Positions 9,998 to 24,300 are shown, counted from the stretch's first letter. The stretch is 64,000 nucleotides of DNA from Lactarius indigo (GCA_025766275.1 JAFKAC010000038.1:434001-498000); one strand, 5' to 3'. Translations and numbers: made by a program. The notes: generated by a model not told the origin, from the letters alone.

Positions 9998-12900
9998 ATG
10001 GCATCACAATCTCCCATGATCTCAGTCCCAAAGAAGGGCACCGACGAAGTCGACTGGACATCGCCAATTCGAAGTGCGATTTCTCAGTCGTACGGAGAAG
10101 ACCCTGACAATTATGCAACTGAGTATGCGTCTCTTCAGAGGTGCCGACAAGATGCTGTCAAAGGAGCTGGGAGTGACATAACAGGTGCGCTCGATTATCC
10201 TTCTTAAAGTAGCATCGGCCGATATGGTTAAGCACGCGATTTACTCTACAAATACTTCGGGCAACTCGAGCTCCTTGAGCTCCGCTTTCCGGAAATTCGC
10301 GTCAACTTTCCTTGGCGCGATGCCTTCACCAACAAGCTCATTGTCCAAACATCCCTGGCGTACGAGAAGGCGTCCGTCATATTCCAGATTGCCGCTACCC
10401 ATTCCGCAATAGCTGCCTCTCAGAGCCGCTCAGACCCAGAGGGCCTGAAACGCGCATTCTATTATCTCCGCTGCTGTGCTGGGATGCTCACATACATCAA
10501 CGAGAATTTCCTGCACGCACCATCGACAGACCTGAGCCGAGAGGTCATCAAGTTTCTCGTAGGAGTGATCTTGGCTCAAGCTACAGAGGTCTTTTGGGAG
10601 AAGTGTCGTGACGAAAAGAAGGGCAACGCTCTGGTCTCCAAAGTCGCGTCTCAGGCCGCTTCGATGTATAATTCTCTCAACGAAGAAGTCAAAGAATTCA
10701 TGGGAAAGGGTATCTTCGACAGGAATTGGGTCACTGTTCTTCAGGTGGGCTCACGCGATCCCGATTTAAACACATCTCCAATCTTCAACCTTTTACTTGC
10801 AGATCAAGGCCAAACATTTCGCTTCCCTAACTCAATTTTATCGCGCTCTCGCTGACAATGCTGCATCTAAATACGGGGATGCCCTTGCTCGCTTCCAGCT
10901 TGCTGAAAGTGCGGCCAAAGAGGCACACAAGACCGCCTCTAACTTCAATTCTACGTTTTTACCTCAGATGTCCCCAAATTTGCCGGCAGACTCGGGCCAG
11001 GCACTCTTTGAGCTGTCCAAGTCGCAATTGGCGCTTTCAACAGAGCGTAGAGTACAGGCCCAGCGCGACAACGACCTCATCTATAATGCGGTGCTTCCAA
11101 CAGCAGAGACGCTCCCCCCCGTCGACAAAGCTGTAGTTGCGACTGCAATTCCTATCCAAGAGGTGTACGGCACCCCCGAAGTGCAGAAGGTCATTGGCCC
11201 GGATTTGTTCCTGCGTCTCATACCTCTGAGTGTCCATGAAAGTGCAAGCGTATATTCGGAAGAGAAAGCAAAACTGGTACGAAGCGAGGTCGAAAAGGCC
11301 GAAGGTGCAGCAGGAGAGGTACGCAGCGCGCTGGATGCTCTCGGCGTCAAGACTGGTTTACCACGCTTCCGCGCGATGGTTGAAGGGAGCATCGCGGGCG
11401 AAGATGAGATCCCTCTTGATGTCCGTCGGCACCGTGACGACATTGGGGTCATAGAAGAGCGCGAAAGCGTGGATACATTGCTTAAGCGGCTGGATGAACT
11501 CAAGGAGTCCGTGCGCGTTGAGCTTGACTCAACCACTCGAGACCTGGACACTGAGAGTCAAGACTGCGAGGCTATGCGCGTCAAGTACGAACATCATTTC
11601 ACCCAGGCCCCGTCTTCTGGCCTGACCAAGGAACTTCGAGCTGACCTCAAGAGTCACCTTCAGGCGCTCAATGCCGCAGCAGCGTCCGATGGCCAGGTCC
11701 AAGCTCTATGGGATTCTGCAAAAGGAGATGTGCAACTACTCATCTCCGGCGATGTGGAGAAGGTTTTCAAGGAGAGCGCCCGAAGTCACGATCGCCGTGA
11801 AAGCCTGCTAGATCTCGACGCAGACAAGGATGATGCAGAAAAGGAGAAGATAGCGCGTCTCGTAGAGGACATCGACGAGAGACTGGGACGACTGAACAAG
11901 ATTGAAAGGGAAAGAGATCAGACACTCAAAGATCTCAAAGAGAAGGTAGCAAATTTCTTGCAACTTTCGAAGAGTTCACCGAAGAGTTCACCACATAACC
12001 TTTTTAGATCCAAACTGACGACGTTTCTCACCTCCTACTTCTCAACCGCCGCAATCCGAATGTCGAACCGACGATCTTCGCTTCAGAACTTGAGAAGTTT
12101 CGCCCTTACCAACAGCGCCTGGGTCAAACAGTACACCACCAACAGTCCACAATACAAGAGATCACTCAGCTTTGGCGAGCACTTAAAGACTTGGCAGGGC
12201 GTGGAGAAGGTGCGCGAAAATGGGATGAGAGAGAACGCCGAAAAAAGGAGACCGTTCGGAGATTCAGCCAGGCGAGCGAGAGGTACATGGAAATCAGGGA
12301 TGGTCTTGCGTTAGTAACCTTACACGCTCTATTGCTTTTCTCTAACGCCGCATTTTTGCCGATAGGAAAGGTCTTCAGTTCTACTCTGAGTTAAGTGGAT
12401 TGACATCCACACTTCGCCGCAGCGTCAAGGACTATGTTACATCGAGGAAGTCGGAACGCGATTCGCTTGTCGCTCAAGCTGACACACAACAGCGACTTTC
12501 GGGTCTGGGAACACACCTTGTGTCTTCTCCACCGAAGCCACCTCCACCGCCGCCACCGCCAGCTTCTAGTCTGAGTCAAGCATTATCTTCCATGAGTCTA
12601 CAGAGCAGGCAAACTTCGTCGAATCCGCCACCTCCGCCAGGTCCCTGGCCGCCTGCGCAACGGGCTGCTTTCTCGAGCTATCCGAACTACTCCCCTCCAA
12701 CGACCCAACCTTACCCATCGCCGTCTCCTGCTTCGCATTCTTCTCCGTTTATTCCCCCACCGCCCGTACAATCACCGCACGCCCAGGCGTCAACTCGTCC
12801 TTCATATTCGCTTGCTCCACCCGTACAAACACCCTATGGGGCTGCTCCAGTTCCGTCGTCGCGTGACCCCTATGCTGATCTTGGCTCACTAAGCGGTAGT

Positions 12901-13215
12901 GGTCATTTTCCGCCGCCACCACCTCCACAGCGCCAGTCATCCTACCCTCTCGTGGGACAACCGCAGAGTCAAATATACCAGTCGCACCCACCTCCTGCAC
13001 ATGCTGCACATGCGGTATACCCGTATTCAACAGCACCTACCCCACCAGCTAGGCAGGGCAGCACTGGTACGGCGCTCCCACCACCACCTCCACCTGTCTC
13101 GTATTCGCAACCTCCCCCTCCGCAAGGCTATAACGTGAGTACGCGCCCTCACTATGGTTCCCCGCCTTCTGGTCAGCAGCAATCATATGGCGGATATGGA
13201 CAATATGGGCGATAA
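9998..13215 (+). CDS. BRO1: BRO1/ALIX-family ESCRT-associated protein
   Basis: Five exons: 9998-10184, 10233-10744, 10803-11945, 12008-12309 and 12366-13215, giving 997 residues. The start at 9998 ([20 protein letters not shown]) matches the usual BRO1-domain opening. The BRO1 domain fills about residues 8-390 ([58 protein letters not shown]). A long coiled V domain follows to about 740. The tail is a proline-rich region with runs of prolines and many PPP and YP words, the type that binds ESCRT-I and deubiquitinase partners. In yeast Bro1 joins ESCRT-III (Snf7) at endosomes and recruits Doa4 for multivesicular-body sorting; the related Rim20 acts in pH signalling. The long Pro-rich tail fits Bro1 better. 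It converges on MIC12. Confidence 0.93.
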
Positions 13216-14441
13216 TTTGACTAGAACCCGCTGTCACGGAGTATGTAACAAGGAAGTCGTATCATTTTACTGTACGAGCTCGATTTTGCGGAACAACTTA
13301 TGTTTTCACGGCGTTTGCATCTTCAAAGAATTGGACCATTTGGTATTGGTTCCGCACTGTGTCCGGTATTCATTACCGTACGACACGAACGAGTCATAAT
13401 AGCATAATATCTCACCCTTCCTCCCACCCTTTTTTTTCTTTGTGTGATGGGCGTCGAGACAGACTGGTACTAATAGTGTATTTGGCGCCCTACCCGGCCC
13501 TAGTTGATGACCGGTCCGGGGAGCTGTAACTACTTGAGGAATTGATTCCCAGTCTATTTGTCTTCCGTTCAGGGCCACTTGACCTTGACCTGTGCTGCTG
13601 GAAGTCGTAAAGGCGATCATATTTACCTTGCAAGCTTCAAGGAGGGGAGCAGTCGCAGGTAGGGGGGGGCGGGTGACTCCGAGACATCGATGGCGACATA
13701 ATTTCGAGAACGACTTAGACACGTAAAAGAAGCTGGCCCGTCAAGCTAGCCGTCTTCACCGGTCATGAAAAGGGTCCCAGCACGTCAAAAGAGGGCGCCA
13801 TGTGACGCTGGCAGTGGCTGACCGATTAGGGGCAAACCGCGCCTATTTTCGACCTCGTGTGCAATGGGGCGCTTGTTTTTTTGACACTAGCTCCACCGGA
13901 GGACGTGGCTGATCAACGACACAACCAGGGCGCTCAACGTAACAGTATAATTATATGCAGCGGAAAAAAAGAATTAGAAAAAAAAAAAAGATCCGCGTTC
14001 ATGAATTTATGGCTTAATCAAGTGCGTCGAGAGCTCGATGACGGAGCGCTGCATAATTGCGAGGAACAAACCCCTCTTTGAAATTGAAGCCGAGCAAATT
14101 TGGGGCCGAGCTAGTTTGAGGTGCCGCATATCAAATGGTCATGATGCATGATGGCCTGTGGCACCAGAATGATGGCAATCGCTTATTCAAGAAACTTGGT
14201 TACGTGCTGGCTCGCTCCCATTGGGAAACATTCATCGTCGCTGTCGCTTGCAAGGTCCGGGAGTGAGTAAATATTATATAATAACCATGCCGCTACCTAT
14301 CGAACAGATGTGCGGCATCGTGAGCGATGTAAGTGACTTTCCCCCAAACGGGAGCCTCGAGTCAAGCCGGCCGCATACGACGACCAGTAATTAATTAGCA
14401 TCGAAATAAGACAGATTGATTTGCCACGTTTCGATTTGGGC
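13216..14441. other. Intergenic region between convergent BRO1 and MIC12
   Basis: No supported gene. There are homopolymer runs (T near 13430, A near 13978-13990) and open frames without motifs or splice support. Much of it is probably the 3' untranslated sequence of the two converging genes. Confidence 0.5.
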
Positions 14442-14944
14442 TTACGGAGATTGGTTTGCCCCGTTGGCACCGGCATCCCCACCGTAAAGCACCTCCCTGC
14501 CCCACGAGCTAGCTCGGTCTCCTCCTCTCCCCGTGAGCGTATACAACTCACTGACTTTCTCGTTCCATCTCTGTTTGACCAATGCTGTGAGCGGCTTCGT
14601 TACGACCCGGGCAGCGGCGGTTGGCGGAACGTCATGTTCGGAGGGGGGGGTGACGAGCTTTTGCGAGAGCATGTGTAAGCTGTGGGGCGTTGTTGGTACG
14701 AAACGTATAACGAGTTCGTGAAAGTGACCAACTTATCCCGGTGTTGAATTGTTCTATCGGAGAAGCGTAAAGCTCTGCGTCGGCTGAGATCATCAGTAAG
14801 ATATGCGCACCTTGACTCAATCAGGTTAGAGAAACCATAATAAATCTTGACGAGAACTTTCAGGATTACAGCGTATAAGATGAGAAGAGGACTTACACCG
14901 CCAGCGACGAGAGCCCCAGAAACGGGACCAATGAGGAAGGACAT
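14442..14944 (-). CDS. MIC12: MICOS complex subunit Mic12 (Aim5)
   Basis: Four exons: 14944-14897, 14845-14811, 14753-14733 and 14679-14442, giving 113 residues. It opens MSFLIGPVSGALVAGG|IYYGFSNL, the conserved short membrane segment of Mic12. It continues TIQHRDNLHMLSQKL and AARVVTKPLTALVKQRWNEK, the usual mitochondrial intermembrane-space part. The MICOS complex holds cristae junctions in the inner mitochondrial membrane, and Mic12 links to the Mic10 subcomplex. The third exon is only 21 bases. The gene is head to head with the F-box gene (109 bases apart) and converges with BRO1. Confidence 0.85.
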
Positions 14945-15053
14945 GGTGGTGAGTGTAGACCCGGAATCGACGGCCCGGTGGGTTACTTGCGACATACGAC
15001 TACTTGCACGCCGCCTCAGGCTGACTTAGTGCAACACGGAGTTCGCTCATGAA
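14945..15053. promoter_or_regulatory. Shared divergent promoter, MIC12 / F-box gene
   Basis: Only 109 bases separate the two start codons, so both transcription starts must lie here or overlap the opposite gene. No TATA box is evident. Confidence 0.5.
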
Positions 15054-17115
15054 ATGGTCTCCGCTGAATCTCTTAACTTCGATGTCTTGCAAATAATATT
15101 CGCCCACCTCTCTGTTCCAGATCTTGCGTCTGTCTCTCAAGTCAATCGATCATTCCTGACCGGTGCTCTTCCCAGCTTGTATCGTTCCCTTGGCTTCTAT
15201 CTCAATCAAGCGAAGGGGTACCCGAGAGTAGGCTACTTCGCCTCTTTCTATATCGTAGTTGAGCTTCCAATAGATTATGACCCCCTTTGCTGTTGTCAGC
15301 GCTCGCCCAGATTTGGCAGCACACGTCCAGAGCATCGGTTGGTCGGCTTCCCAGCTTGGGAGTTATACATGACTTCCTTACACCTACAGACATACGCGTG
15401 ATCCCGAATGCTCGAGTAAAGCAGAGGACGTCTCCAGACCCACGCTTCTTTCGTGACTGCATTTCCGCTTTGGAGGTTTCGGGCTCTCTTACCTCTTTCA
15501 CTTGCACCGTCGGAAGCGCGTTGCCGCGTCTTCTTCCCTTCATCCAATCAAAGCCGCGTCTTCGCACACTTCGAATCGAGGCCGGTCTCACCAGGGAACA
15601 ATCAGAACACCTTTGTCAGATTCGTGGACTACACAGCCTCGCGCTCGAGAATGCAAGCTCCGCGGTGATGAACGCCCTCCCGAAATGGGCGGAATCTCTG
15701 AGGTCCACGATGGAGCATCTGACAATACATGTGAGTCGATTCCATGCGGCTTCACCTTACAGCTTTCATCACCCCATCGATACGCCCCTGCGAATTTTAC
15801 TATCTTTGATCGCTATAGCGCCGATATCTTTAACGTGTCACCCAGCTGACCTTCGGTCCTGTAAACTTGTCAACGGATACTTACCACGTCGCAGATGAGT
15901 CCATATTTGAATAGAACGGTCCTTCAAAGTACCGTACAACACCTTCCAAGACTCCGGAGCTTTTATGTCGTGGGATGCCTGGCAGCGACCCACGTCGATA
16001 CCCTCGCAGCGACAGAGCACGCCCCCTTCCTCGAGAGCCTTGCGTTTACTGTGTGGGGAACGGTGAGTGAATGTTTCATCCAAGATGCAGGTCGATCTGT
16101 TTTCGTGGATATTGGAATTTCCGGTCTAAGGGCGAAGCGCTGTGAATGACATTGTGAACGCCTCGTGTTGTCCTCCATCTGTCTGAGGCTTTATCCTGCT
16201 GATCCACTTAGGATTGCAATGGGGACATAGTCCGGTGTAGCGATAGGGACGCACCTGGCCTGGTTTAGCCGATGACACCCCCTGACCCCATGGCCGTGTC
16301 CGATCACTGACATCGTTCGTACGTTCGTACCACCTGACCTTCCCCACAGGACTTCGCTTCTAATCTGCCCCGGACCTGCCTGACAACTCTCAAGCACCTC
16401 GCTGTTGAACTGGTGCCTCGTGGATTCCTATCTGACGCGGAAAGAACGGTCCTTCCGGTGTCACTAATTTCTTCCTTGCTGTCTCTCACGCGCTCCACAC
16501 AACTTGCCTCGTTGGCACTGCGCCTGTCAGAACGACAGCAGTTTCCCACCTCTCTCGTGAACAAGATAATGGAGATGCACGGCCCGCACCTACGGGCCGT
16601 GCGGTTTATGGGCTTCACAGTCAACCCCCAAGGCCTCGAGAGTCTCATGGGGTGTGACAAGCTTGAGAAGCTCGCTATTTCCATACCGGCTGATGACATT
16701 GTGAGCTCACCTAGTTTCGTCGAGAAGTTATTTTGGAAGCTGGACACACGCACCACAGTCCAGCTTCGCGTCCGTGCTGGCTGCATCCACTAGCTTGCAT
16801 ACCCTCATTGACGTGGTTAATCACGGAACGTACGGAAAGCGGACGTCGCTCACGACTGATCGTGTGAGGCTGCTTTTGGAAGAGGTCCATTCCCTCACTC
16901 GGGTCGTCAGCGAAAATCGCTTATGGTCGGTAAGGGCGGGTTTTGGTTGATCATATTGGCTCGGCCGCTGACTGTTTGAATTTCTCGGCTTTCAATTCCT
17001 TTAAACTCAGAACCGATCGACACCGTTTGGTTCCGAGACGCGACTCGAACTGATGAAGAGCTCACGGGGAACAGGCTTCTGGTTTACACCGCCCCCTGAG
17101 AGTGGGACTCTGTAA
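15054..17115 (+). CDS. F-box protein (leucine-rich type)
   Basis: The start gives an F-box: FDVLQIIFAHLSVPDLASVS followed by QVNRSFLTGALPSLYRSL. Supported exons: 15054-15227, 15274-15337, 15390-15730, about 15846-16062, 16350-16700, 16759-16929 and 17011-17115. The middle part carries leucine-rich repeats (LRSFYVVGCLAATHV, LTTLKHLAVELVP, KLEKLAISIPADD). Such proteins are substrate receptors of SCF ubiquitin ligases; the target is unknown. In the fourth exon the frame switches after DESIFE at 15912, where one extra T would restore it to RTVLQSTVQHLPRL. The stretch 16063-16349 is long for an intron here and may hide a further exon. The C-terminus reads TGFWFTPPPESGTL. Confidence 0.7.
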
Positions 17116-17950
17116 ATGACGCCGCATGGCCCGCGGTAATCGGTCTTTACCTCTACTTACTACCTTGTCATTCGAATTTCAACTTGATTTTTTCAGACCC
17201 GACGTCTACCAACTGAAGTACTTAATCTTGGAACTCACGATCCTTCGAGAAGTGTTGCGTTGCGCGTCTGAAGAGGTGCATTTATCTTATTGGAGTTAGC
17301 CGCAATGATGCTGTCAACTCCACCCCAAGCACAAACCGCTTGGGACGGCCAAAGAGACGTATCTGCCTTTATATTACGCTCCCAGAAATACGTGCAATAC
17401 AAGCATGAATACATGTAGTAGGGTTTCTTCCAGTGAATAGATAGATGTAAGGATGAGGTGGAGAACTGCTGGGGGACCTCTCGAATTATTACGTGACCCT
17501 ATCCATCGATGTTCCCGATACATCGTGATCATGGCTATGCTCGTATCGCGGCCGCAGCGCCCATTAGTCGGCAGTATGCTCCGTGGCCGGATAACCCGGA
17601 TAGGGTGACTGAATATTACCCTGATAATATGTTTGTGCCTCCGGGACCTAAAACTCGGGGCGCTTCCAAGCGCGTGTTAACAACGTGTTGACCTGTCCAA
17701 AAAAATAAGAGAAAAACGACGCACTAATTGGGTGTAATTGAACCAGTGCTTTCATTAGTTCCTGCCCCTGCGCTCGCCCATTCCCCAGAAGGGGAAAGTA
17801 GGCGTACACGCGATATATTTTCTTTGCACCGGACCACACGATCTCGAAGGACCATACGATTTTTAGTAGGCGACGTTCGGGAGGGGTATCTGGGTAAGGA
17901 CCCCCTAAGTCCATGGATCGGAACAAAAAGGTCATGTGTTGAGCTCACCT
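17116..17950. other. Intergenic; no supported gene
   Basis: Short open frames occur on both strands at 17509-17691 and 17648-17950 without recognisable motifs. The minus-strand frame could be a 3' exon of the unidentified gene at 17.95-18.32 kb, but I could not join it convincingly. Confidence 0.4.
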
Positions 17951-18322
17951 AGTTTGTGACGGTACGCCTTCATGTACACGCGATCTCCAAAACTATCATA
18001 TGAGCCACCTGGAATTCAAGGGAAATCAGGAACTGCACGTTGCAAGGATAGTCTGTAAGTCTCCGCTCGATTTCGAAGATCACCCACACTTCTCGAATTG
18101 GGGCTCCCGCAAGCCAATGACAAATTGGTCCACCTCGACCATAAACTTATCCCCTGCTCTGGCCTTCCCCCCCATCGGATCCCGAAGTTGTCGTTGCTCT
18201 ATCATCGACCGCACGAAATCGAGGAGGTCCAGCTGCGCGGCACGCGCGAAGGTCTGCACGGTCTGTGGATCTACCGTAGGGTATGGGATTAACGAAGAGG
18301 AAGAAGTTGAAGAAGACGCCAT
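17951..18322 (-). CDS. Unidentified small gene, structure uncertain
   Basis: A minus-strand frame starts at 18322 with MASSSTSSSSLIPYPTVDPQ and continues TFARAAQLDLLDFVRSMIEQ and AGDKFMVEVDQFVIGLREPQ, a credible folded segment. After 18080 the frame must change or be spliced. Downstream pieces on the same strand (a segment reading SFGDRVYMKAYRHKL just before a gt donor at about 17948) look like another exon. I do not recognise the family, and the ends and exon joins are not established. Confidence 0.35.
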
Positions 18323-18757
18323 AGAAAGGATCGGGACATTCGCTTCCTCGAGGACGCTGGCTTTTGAGGCAGACGTGAGCGCTTTCTACCGCAAAAGTGG
18401 CGGATGCCTCAAGGCGGGCTATGCTTTATACAGACTAGACCAACCAAAGTCCGAAGCGAATCACTGAGATGGAAAGCAGAAGCCAGAAGCATATGTTAGA
18501 CAGATAATTCAGATAAGTTGAAGATCAGCGGACGATTGGTGAGATCATACGTCGCTACATTCCGAACACAGGGTGGGAGCGGAACACCCAGACGCCAAGA
18601 TGAATGAGAATTTGAAGTGAGCTGAGCCGGCAGCCGGAAGCCGGCAACGTTCAAGTCATCTGTCAAAGTCGATGTCTGTTACGAATGTGAAAAAAATACA
18701 ACATGCGATTGGTGCGCGCTAAAAAAAAAAAACTGTCCCTCGTCATATGTGCAACCC
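18323..18757. other. Intergenic between unidentified gene and SUI3
   Basis: No gene seen. The sequence is purine-rich, with an A run at 18719-18732 on the plus strand, near the 3' end of the minus-strand SUI3. Confidence 0.5.
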
Positions 18758-19977
18758 CTAACCGGTTCTGTTTCTGCTACGCTTGCCAACCTGGGCCTGG
18801 AATCCAGTCTTGACGGCGTTCACTGACCGCCGGGACCCACAGGACTCGCAAGCCATGAAGAAAATGCGGTTTTCTTTCGTCAGGAGCGTGTCTGGCGATT
18901 TGCACTGTCTTGCATGTGACGTATTCCACTGGCGCCTCTGTCAGAGTCGTCTCAAGGACACATAATGGTGTAAAGGCTTACCTATATATCTCCTTAACAC
19001 GTTTTCTATTTGCTTCTGTTGGAACCGGCCTTTGATCACCAATCTCCCCGACCCATCAACCGAACCAGTCGTTCCCAACTCAGCAAACAAGTATTGTATG
19101 ACGTGTTCAGGCTGTCGGTGCATACGTTTGCAAATGTCGCTTATATTTGCGAAGATACTCTTCTTGTTACCTTCACGATGGATGGACGGTGGTGCAATAG
19201 TGTATCGCTTTCCGGTGGAAGTGAGGAGGGACGGGTTAGAAGCGTGGAGGGAGGCATAAAACCGAGTGAGAAGCTCCTGGTAGGTATAATCCCGATCACT
19301 TCCAAGCCAGGGCTCGGTACCCTGGTCTACGCCAGCTAGTACCTCACTGCGGTCGAAAACATCGTCTCCAAGCTCAGCCTCGTCGATGTCATTGAGATGC
19401 TCTCCATCAGGAATGTCTTCATCGTCGTCTGCGTTGGCGTCCTTGCTCTTAGATTCCTGCAGCTCCTTCTCAAAAGCTTCCAAGTCGAAGGCCGCCTTCT
19501 TCTTGGTAGACTTTTTCTTCTTTTTCAGGTCGGAAAAGTCGAGATCCTCCGAAATTCCGGGGGCTGCAGTAGAAGCATTTGTTATCGGGGTGGATGTACC
19601 AGATCCGTCTTCCCCCTAATCAGATGTCAAATAACAGACATTAGATGGAAGGGGCTATAGCGGACCAATTCAAGAGGGATCTCTTTCTTTTTCTTCTTCT
19701 TTTTCAAGTCGCCGAACATTGCCTTGAAGTCCTCCTCCTCCTTGGCATCCTTTAGCTCGGACGCAGCGTCGTCGATGCCAGCCTCGTTTTGCTTCATTTG
19801 CTCGTGCACCGTTTTGGGGCCTAGATCAATGACATCTCCACTGGCCGTTGTGTCATCGAGGGACGGTGCAGGCACCGTAGGGTCTGCATCTGCACCAAGA
19901 GGATCCTCTGAGAACGCGACTTGTTTTTTCTTGCTACGCTTTTTGAGCGAAGGATCAAAGAGCGGTTCTTCCGACAT
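18758..19977 (-). CDS. SUI3: Translation initiation factor eIF2 subunit beta
   Basis: Three exons: 19977-19666, 19615-18982 and 18928-18758. The N-terminal part has the three lysine blocks ([24 protein letters not shown]) that bind eIF5 and eIF2B epsilon. The middle has the conserved core [20 protein letters not shown] and [20 protein letters not shown]. The end is the zinc-binding domain: EYVTCKT, then after one extra base [26 protein letters not shown] and [14 protein letters not shown]. The extra G at about 18905 falls between the two cysteines of the first CxxC; without it the product is 371 residues, a normal fungal length. eIF2 carries initiator tRNA to the 40S subunit and beta is essential, so the break is likely a sequencing error. 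The gene is head to head with ATP3. Confidence 0.93.
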
Positions 19978-20147
19978 GACAATGTTATCGAGTCAGATTA
20001 GCGCGACGTGCTCCGTTGACATCCAACCCCGGCAATCTCCTCCCGAATTCATTCGGAGTTTAAAAGAGCGCCAGCGTAATTCCGAACACCCCCCCGACGA
20101 CGTGTTAACGCATACATCCTTCCCTCTCCTTATTATTTAGTCGCATT
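19978..20147. promoter_or_regulatory. Shared divergent promoter, SUI3 / ATP3
   Basis: The two start codons are 170 bases apart. The stretch before ATP3 is pyrimidine-rich (catccttccctctccttattatttag). It must serve both an essential translation factor and a mitochondrial ATP synthase subunit. Confidence 0.55.
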
Positions 20148-21317
<1,170 letters not shown>

Positions 21318-24300
21318 AAGCTGAAGCAGAAAACAGCGCTTTTGTGGCTAGATTTGTTACCTTTCTTACGTGGAGACAGACCCATAATGCAATAGAAAAG
21401 CAAGCTGCCTTTTTCTGAGTATGATTGAGAAGTTATCACCAGACTCGTATCCTTGGGTCCTATCGATTGGACGTGGTGTGAATTCGCGCGACTCCACTTT
21501 CTTCGTTATTTTTCCGCAAGGCCCCGAGATGCGGCCGCTGTCAATACACTGCCGGCATGATGAGTATAACTCCTGCGGATCCGGCTCTTGCGAAACAGCG
21601 TGTACTCATGGTGCTTCTTCATATCAGCCTATTCCTTGATATTTCCGCGTCTTCATCACGCCCCGAGTTTATCCAATGGAATCGGATTCCTCAACCATCT
21701 AGTCAGAAACATACCTCGACAAGCTTTGCCCAGCTCGGCATCGGCACCTTTCGGTATCCTCTGATGCATGAGGCTTCCGTCTTCCGGTGGCGTCGACTGA
21801 CAGGCTTATCCTTCATCTCTCCAGGTTATGGAACAACATCACCTTCTTTTACCCCAGATCCGAGTGCCATGTTGCTACTCCCATCTCGTTATCGATGCCG
21901 CGGCAATCCGAGAACAGATCTCACGCTCCCTTTCAGTGGGGAACAAAATCTTCGGCCATCACCGTCTCGTCACTTGTTCGGTTAGTGGGGGTGCCCCAAT
22001 GATCAGGCATGCGAACGTTGGAGAGCCGACGTTCCATTTCCCCATCTCAGGGAACTGGAAGCATAGACGATGTTTGATTTAAGCTACTTTGGTTCAGGAT
22101 TAGTAGTGTCCAGTTTTGAAGCTTTGAAGGTTCAAAGCGGGGTGTCGTTCCCACGATTGCTCGCTTATCCCTCTTGCTGAGACGGAAGAGCAGGGACAGT
22201 TTCATTCCTAAGTTATCATCTGTCCTTCTCGTGGACGCTCCCAAATCCTGCTAGGCGCGCACGCTAAATTTAACTCGTTTTCGAAAAATGGCTGGTGCCA
22301 GTCGTACCGCCCCGGGAGTGCCAATCATTTCAACCGTAGCGTACTTAGCGGCTCGTCCACCATGTTTCAAGTAGCACAGGTGCAGACGCGACCGAAGCCG
22401 GAAGTCGCGTAAGATTCGAAAATCAAGCAAATACCATTACGAAGTGAAGTCGACGCCCAGGCATCAGATATCCCAATTGGCTATCAAACCATGACAGTGA
22501 GATCGCTTGGTAAACACGTGCATGGCGAACGTGGACAGCCTGTACCTACTGCCCGATACCGCGCAAAGTACCTTGACGGTCTGCTCGTGAATTTTGTCGT
22601 CGAATTAACGCCGCTCGAACCCCAGGGGCATGAGATAACCCCACTCACTAACTCGAGGCACTCCTTTTACGATACGATACCTCTTCGCGTCCCCATCTGA
22701 GGCAAACATGTGATCGGCTTGCCCCCGCTCGATCGATAAGACAGGTGTCGAATTCTCGGTGTCATCGTTGTTGCACAATGCACACTAGTGTGCGGTACCG
22801 ATCAGCCTCCTTTTAGGCTTAATGCGGATTCGTGATATCACTAACTTAGCTTCCTACAGTCAGGGCGGAGCATGGATAACCAATTTGTCAAAGACCCCGG
22901 GACATAGGAAAGAGCTGTATGCCATATTGCGACCCACTGGAGTGTAACCTAAAATGCTAAAACCTAGAAATGTCGAATTTAGGAACGTCTTCGGAGGGTG
23001 TGTTGTCCTGTCAATTTATTTCGGTGCCTATAATCGTCTCGTTGTTTGACTTATCCAGCCAGCTCGTCCCCGTCCTTTCTTTTCTAACGTCTTCATCTCC
23101 GCAGCCGCAGTATCACCTCCACCACATATGCTTAGAAGGGATCCAGCTTCGTACCAGCCGGTCTCCTCATGGTGGGACTTTTATTGCCTCCGCGCAGTGC
23201 TCCCCTATTGAGCACCGTTCTCCTTCAACATAGCTTGAAGCAGAAGATCGTAAACTTTGTCGAGAAAGATTTCCTCTCGGTCTGACACCCCCCCCCTCAC
23301 CGCCAATCTGGGGGGCCAGTAAAAACAATTATACAGCCACTCGGGTATCACGGTCGTGGCATCGATAAGTCGGTTCAGCCCAATGGCTGGCTACCAGCGT
23401 GGTTAGCATGTTTCGGGGGGGAACTGAAGTACGGTATGGCATTTTTCATTCTTGCCAACTTACTAGTACTGTACTGTAACCACCCGGTGGGCCCGTCCCA
23501 TCAACTCATACTCGCGTGGCGGAACTATCAAGCAAGGTACCGTGTCCAGGGCTACAGCAACCGGACACGCCGCCAAAGACAGACACTAGCCCAGATCTTC
23601 GGGCTCTAATTTTAAAAGGTTTCACCCTGTCATAACTTGTTGCCTCGCCCATTTCACCAGTAATTATCCACCCCGACCCAAATATTCGGACGGCCGCCGA
23701 CCATGAGGCCAGTACTTTTGTTCATACGGTACTGAGTCATGTGTGTGGCTTGATTCAACAAACGATGTGTCCGCATTATTGCCCACGCCTCGTGTTTGCT
23801 TGGGGGTCCTCGAGGCAATCGCATTTCTGACAGTGTATGGCTCTGGGAAAGTGAACACCGGAAAGCACGGATTACTCTTTTTTCTTTTTGGCTGCCACGC
23901 AAATCAAATTGATGCTGAAGTGAGTCGCTCCCTCAACGATCAAGGGTTTGAATGTTTACTTCTCATTTCAGATACGCCCTTTGACCTCTGGGTACAAACA
24001 CCCCAGGTCATCAAATATGGCAAAGAGAACATTTCTCGGAACTTCCTCGCAACAAATAAAAACTGCGCAATTATTTTTCAACACTGCTTATGGTTAGTTA
24101 GCATTCTTTTTCATCTGGAAATCTGTCACGCATAGAGCATTTGGAACATGCATTGTTATGTTGCATTCTCCTCGCGTTCCATTCCTCGCATTCTCGAGCC
24201 TCCTCCAAGTCATCTGGGGATCTTCCTGCAGTCTAACTGTTCTTCAGGTGCTTCCATCACGTGTTGGTGTTCTGGACCGCGCTGCACAGAGATCATGAGC

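Noticed and set aside
13306..13722. 138-codon minus-strand open frame between BRO1 and MIC12
   Set aside because: Low-complexity composition (KKKKGGRKG), no motif and no splice context; probably chance in 3' flanks.
15731..15894. Reading through the third F-box exon to a stop at 15898
   Set aside because: A good gtgagt donor ends that exon and the following leucine-rich sequence resumes in a frame consistent with splicing.
17580..17650. Short similarity to 60715-60760 (taccctgataa...gtttgtgcctccggg)
   Set aside because: About 25 alignable bases only, the second being amidase exon/intron sequence; likely chance.
21557..21985. 142-codon plus-strand frame
   Set aside because: Overlapping frames of similar length exist in this GC-balanced stretch; no conserved word or family resemblance.
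23743..24135. 130-codon plus-strand frame
   Set aside because: No domain, no plausible upstream exon, and composition unlike the real genes nearby.
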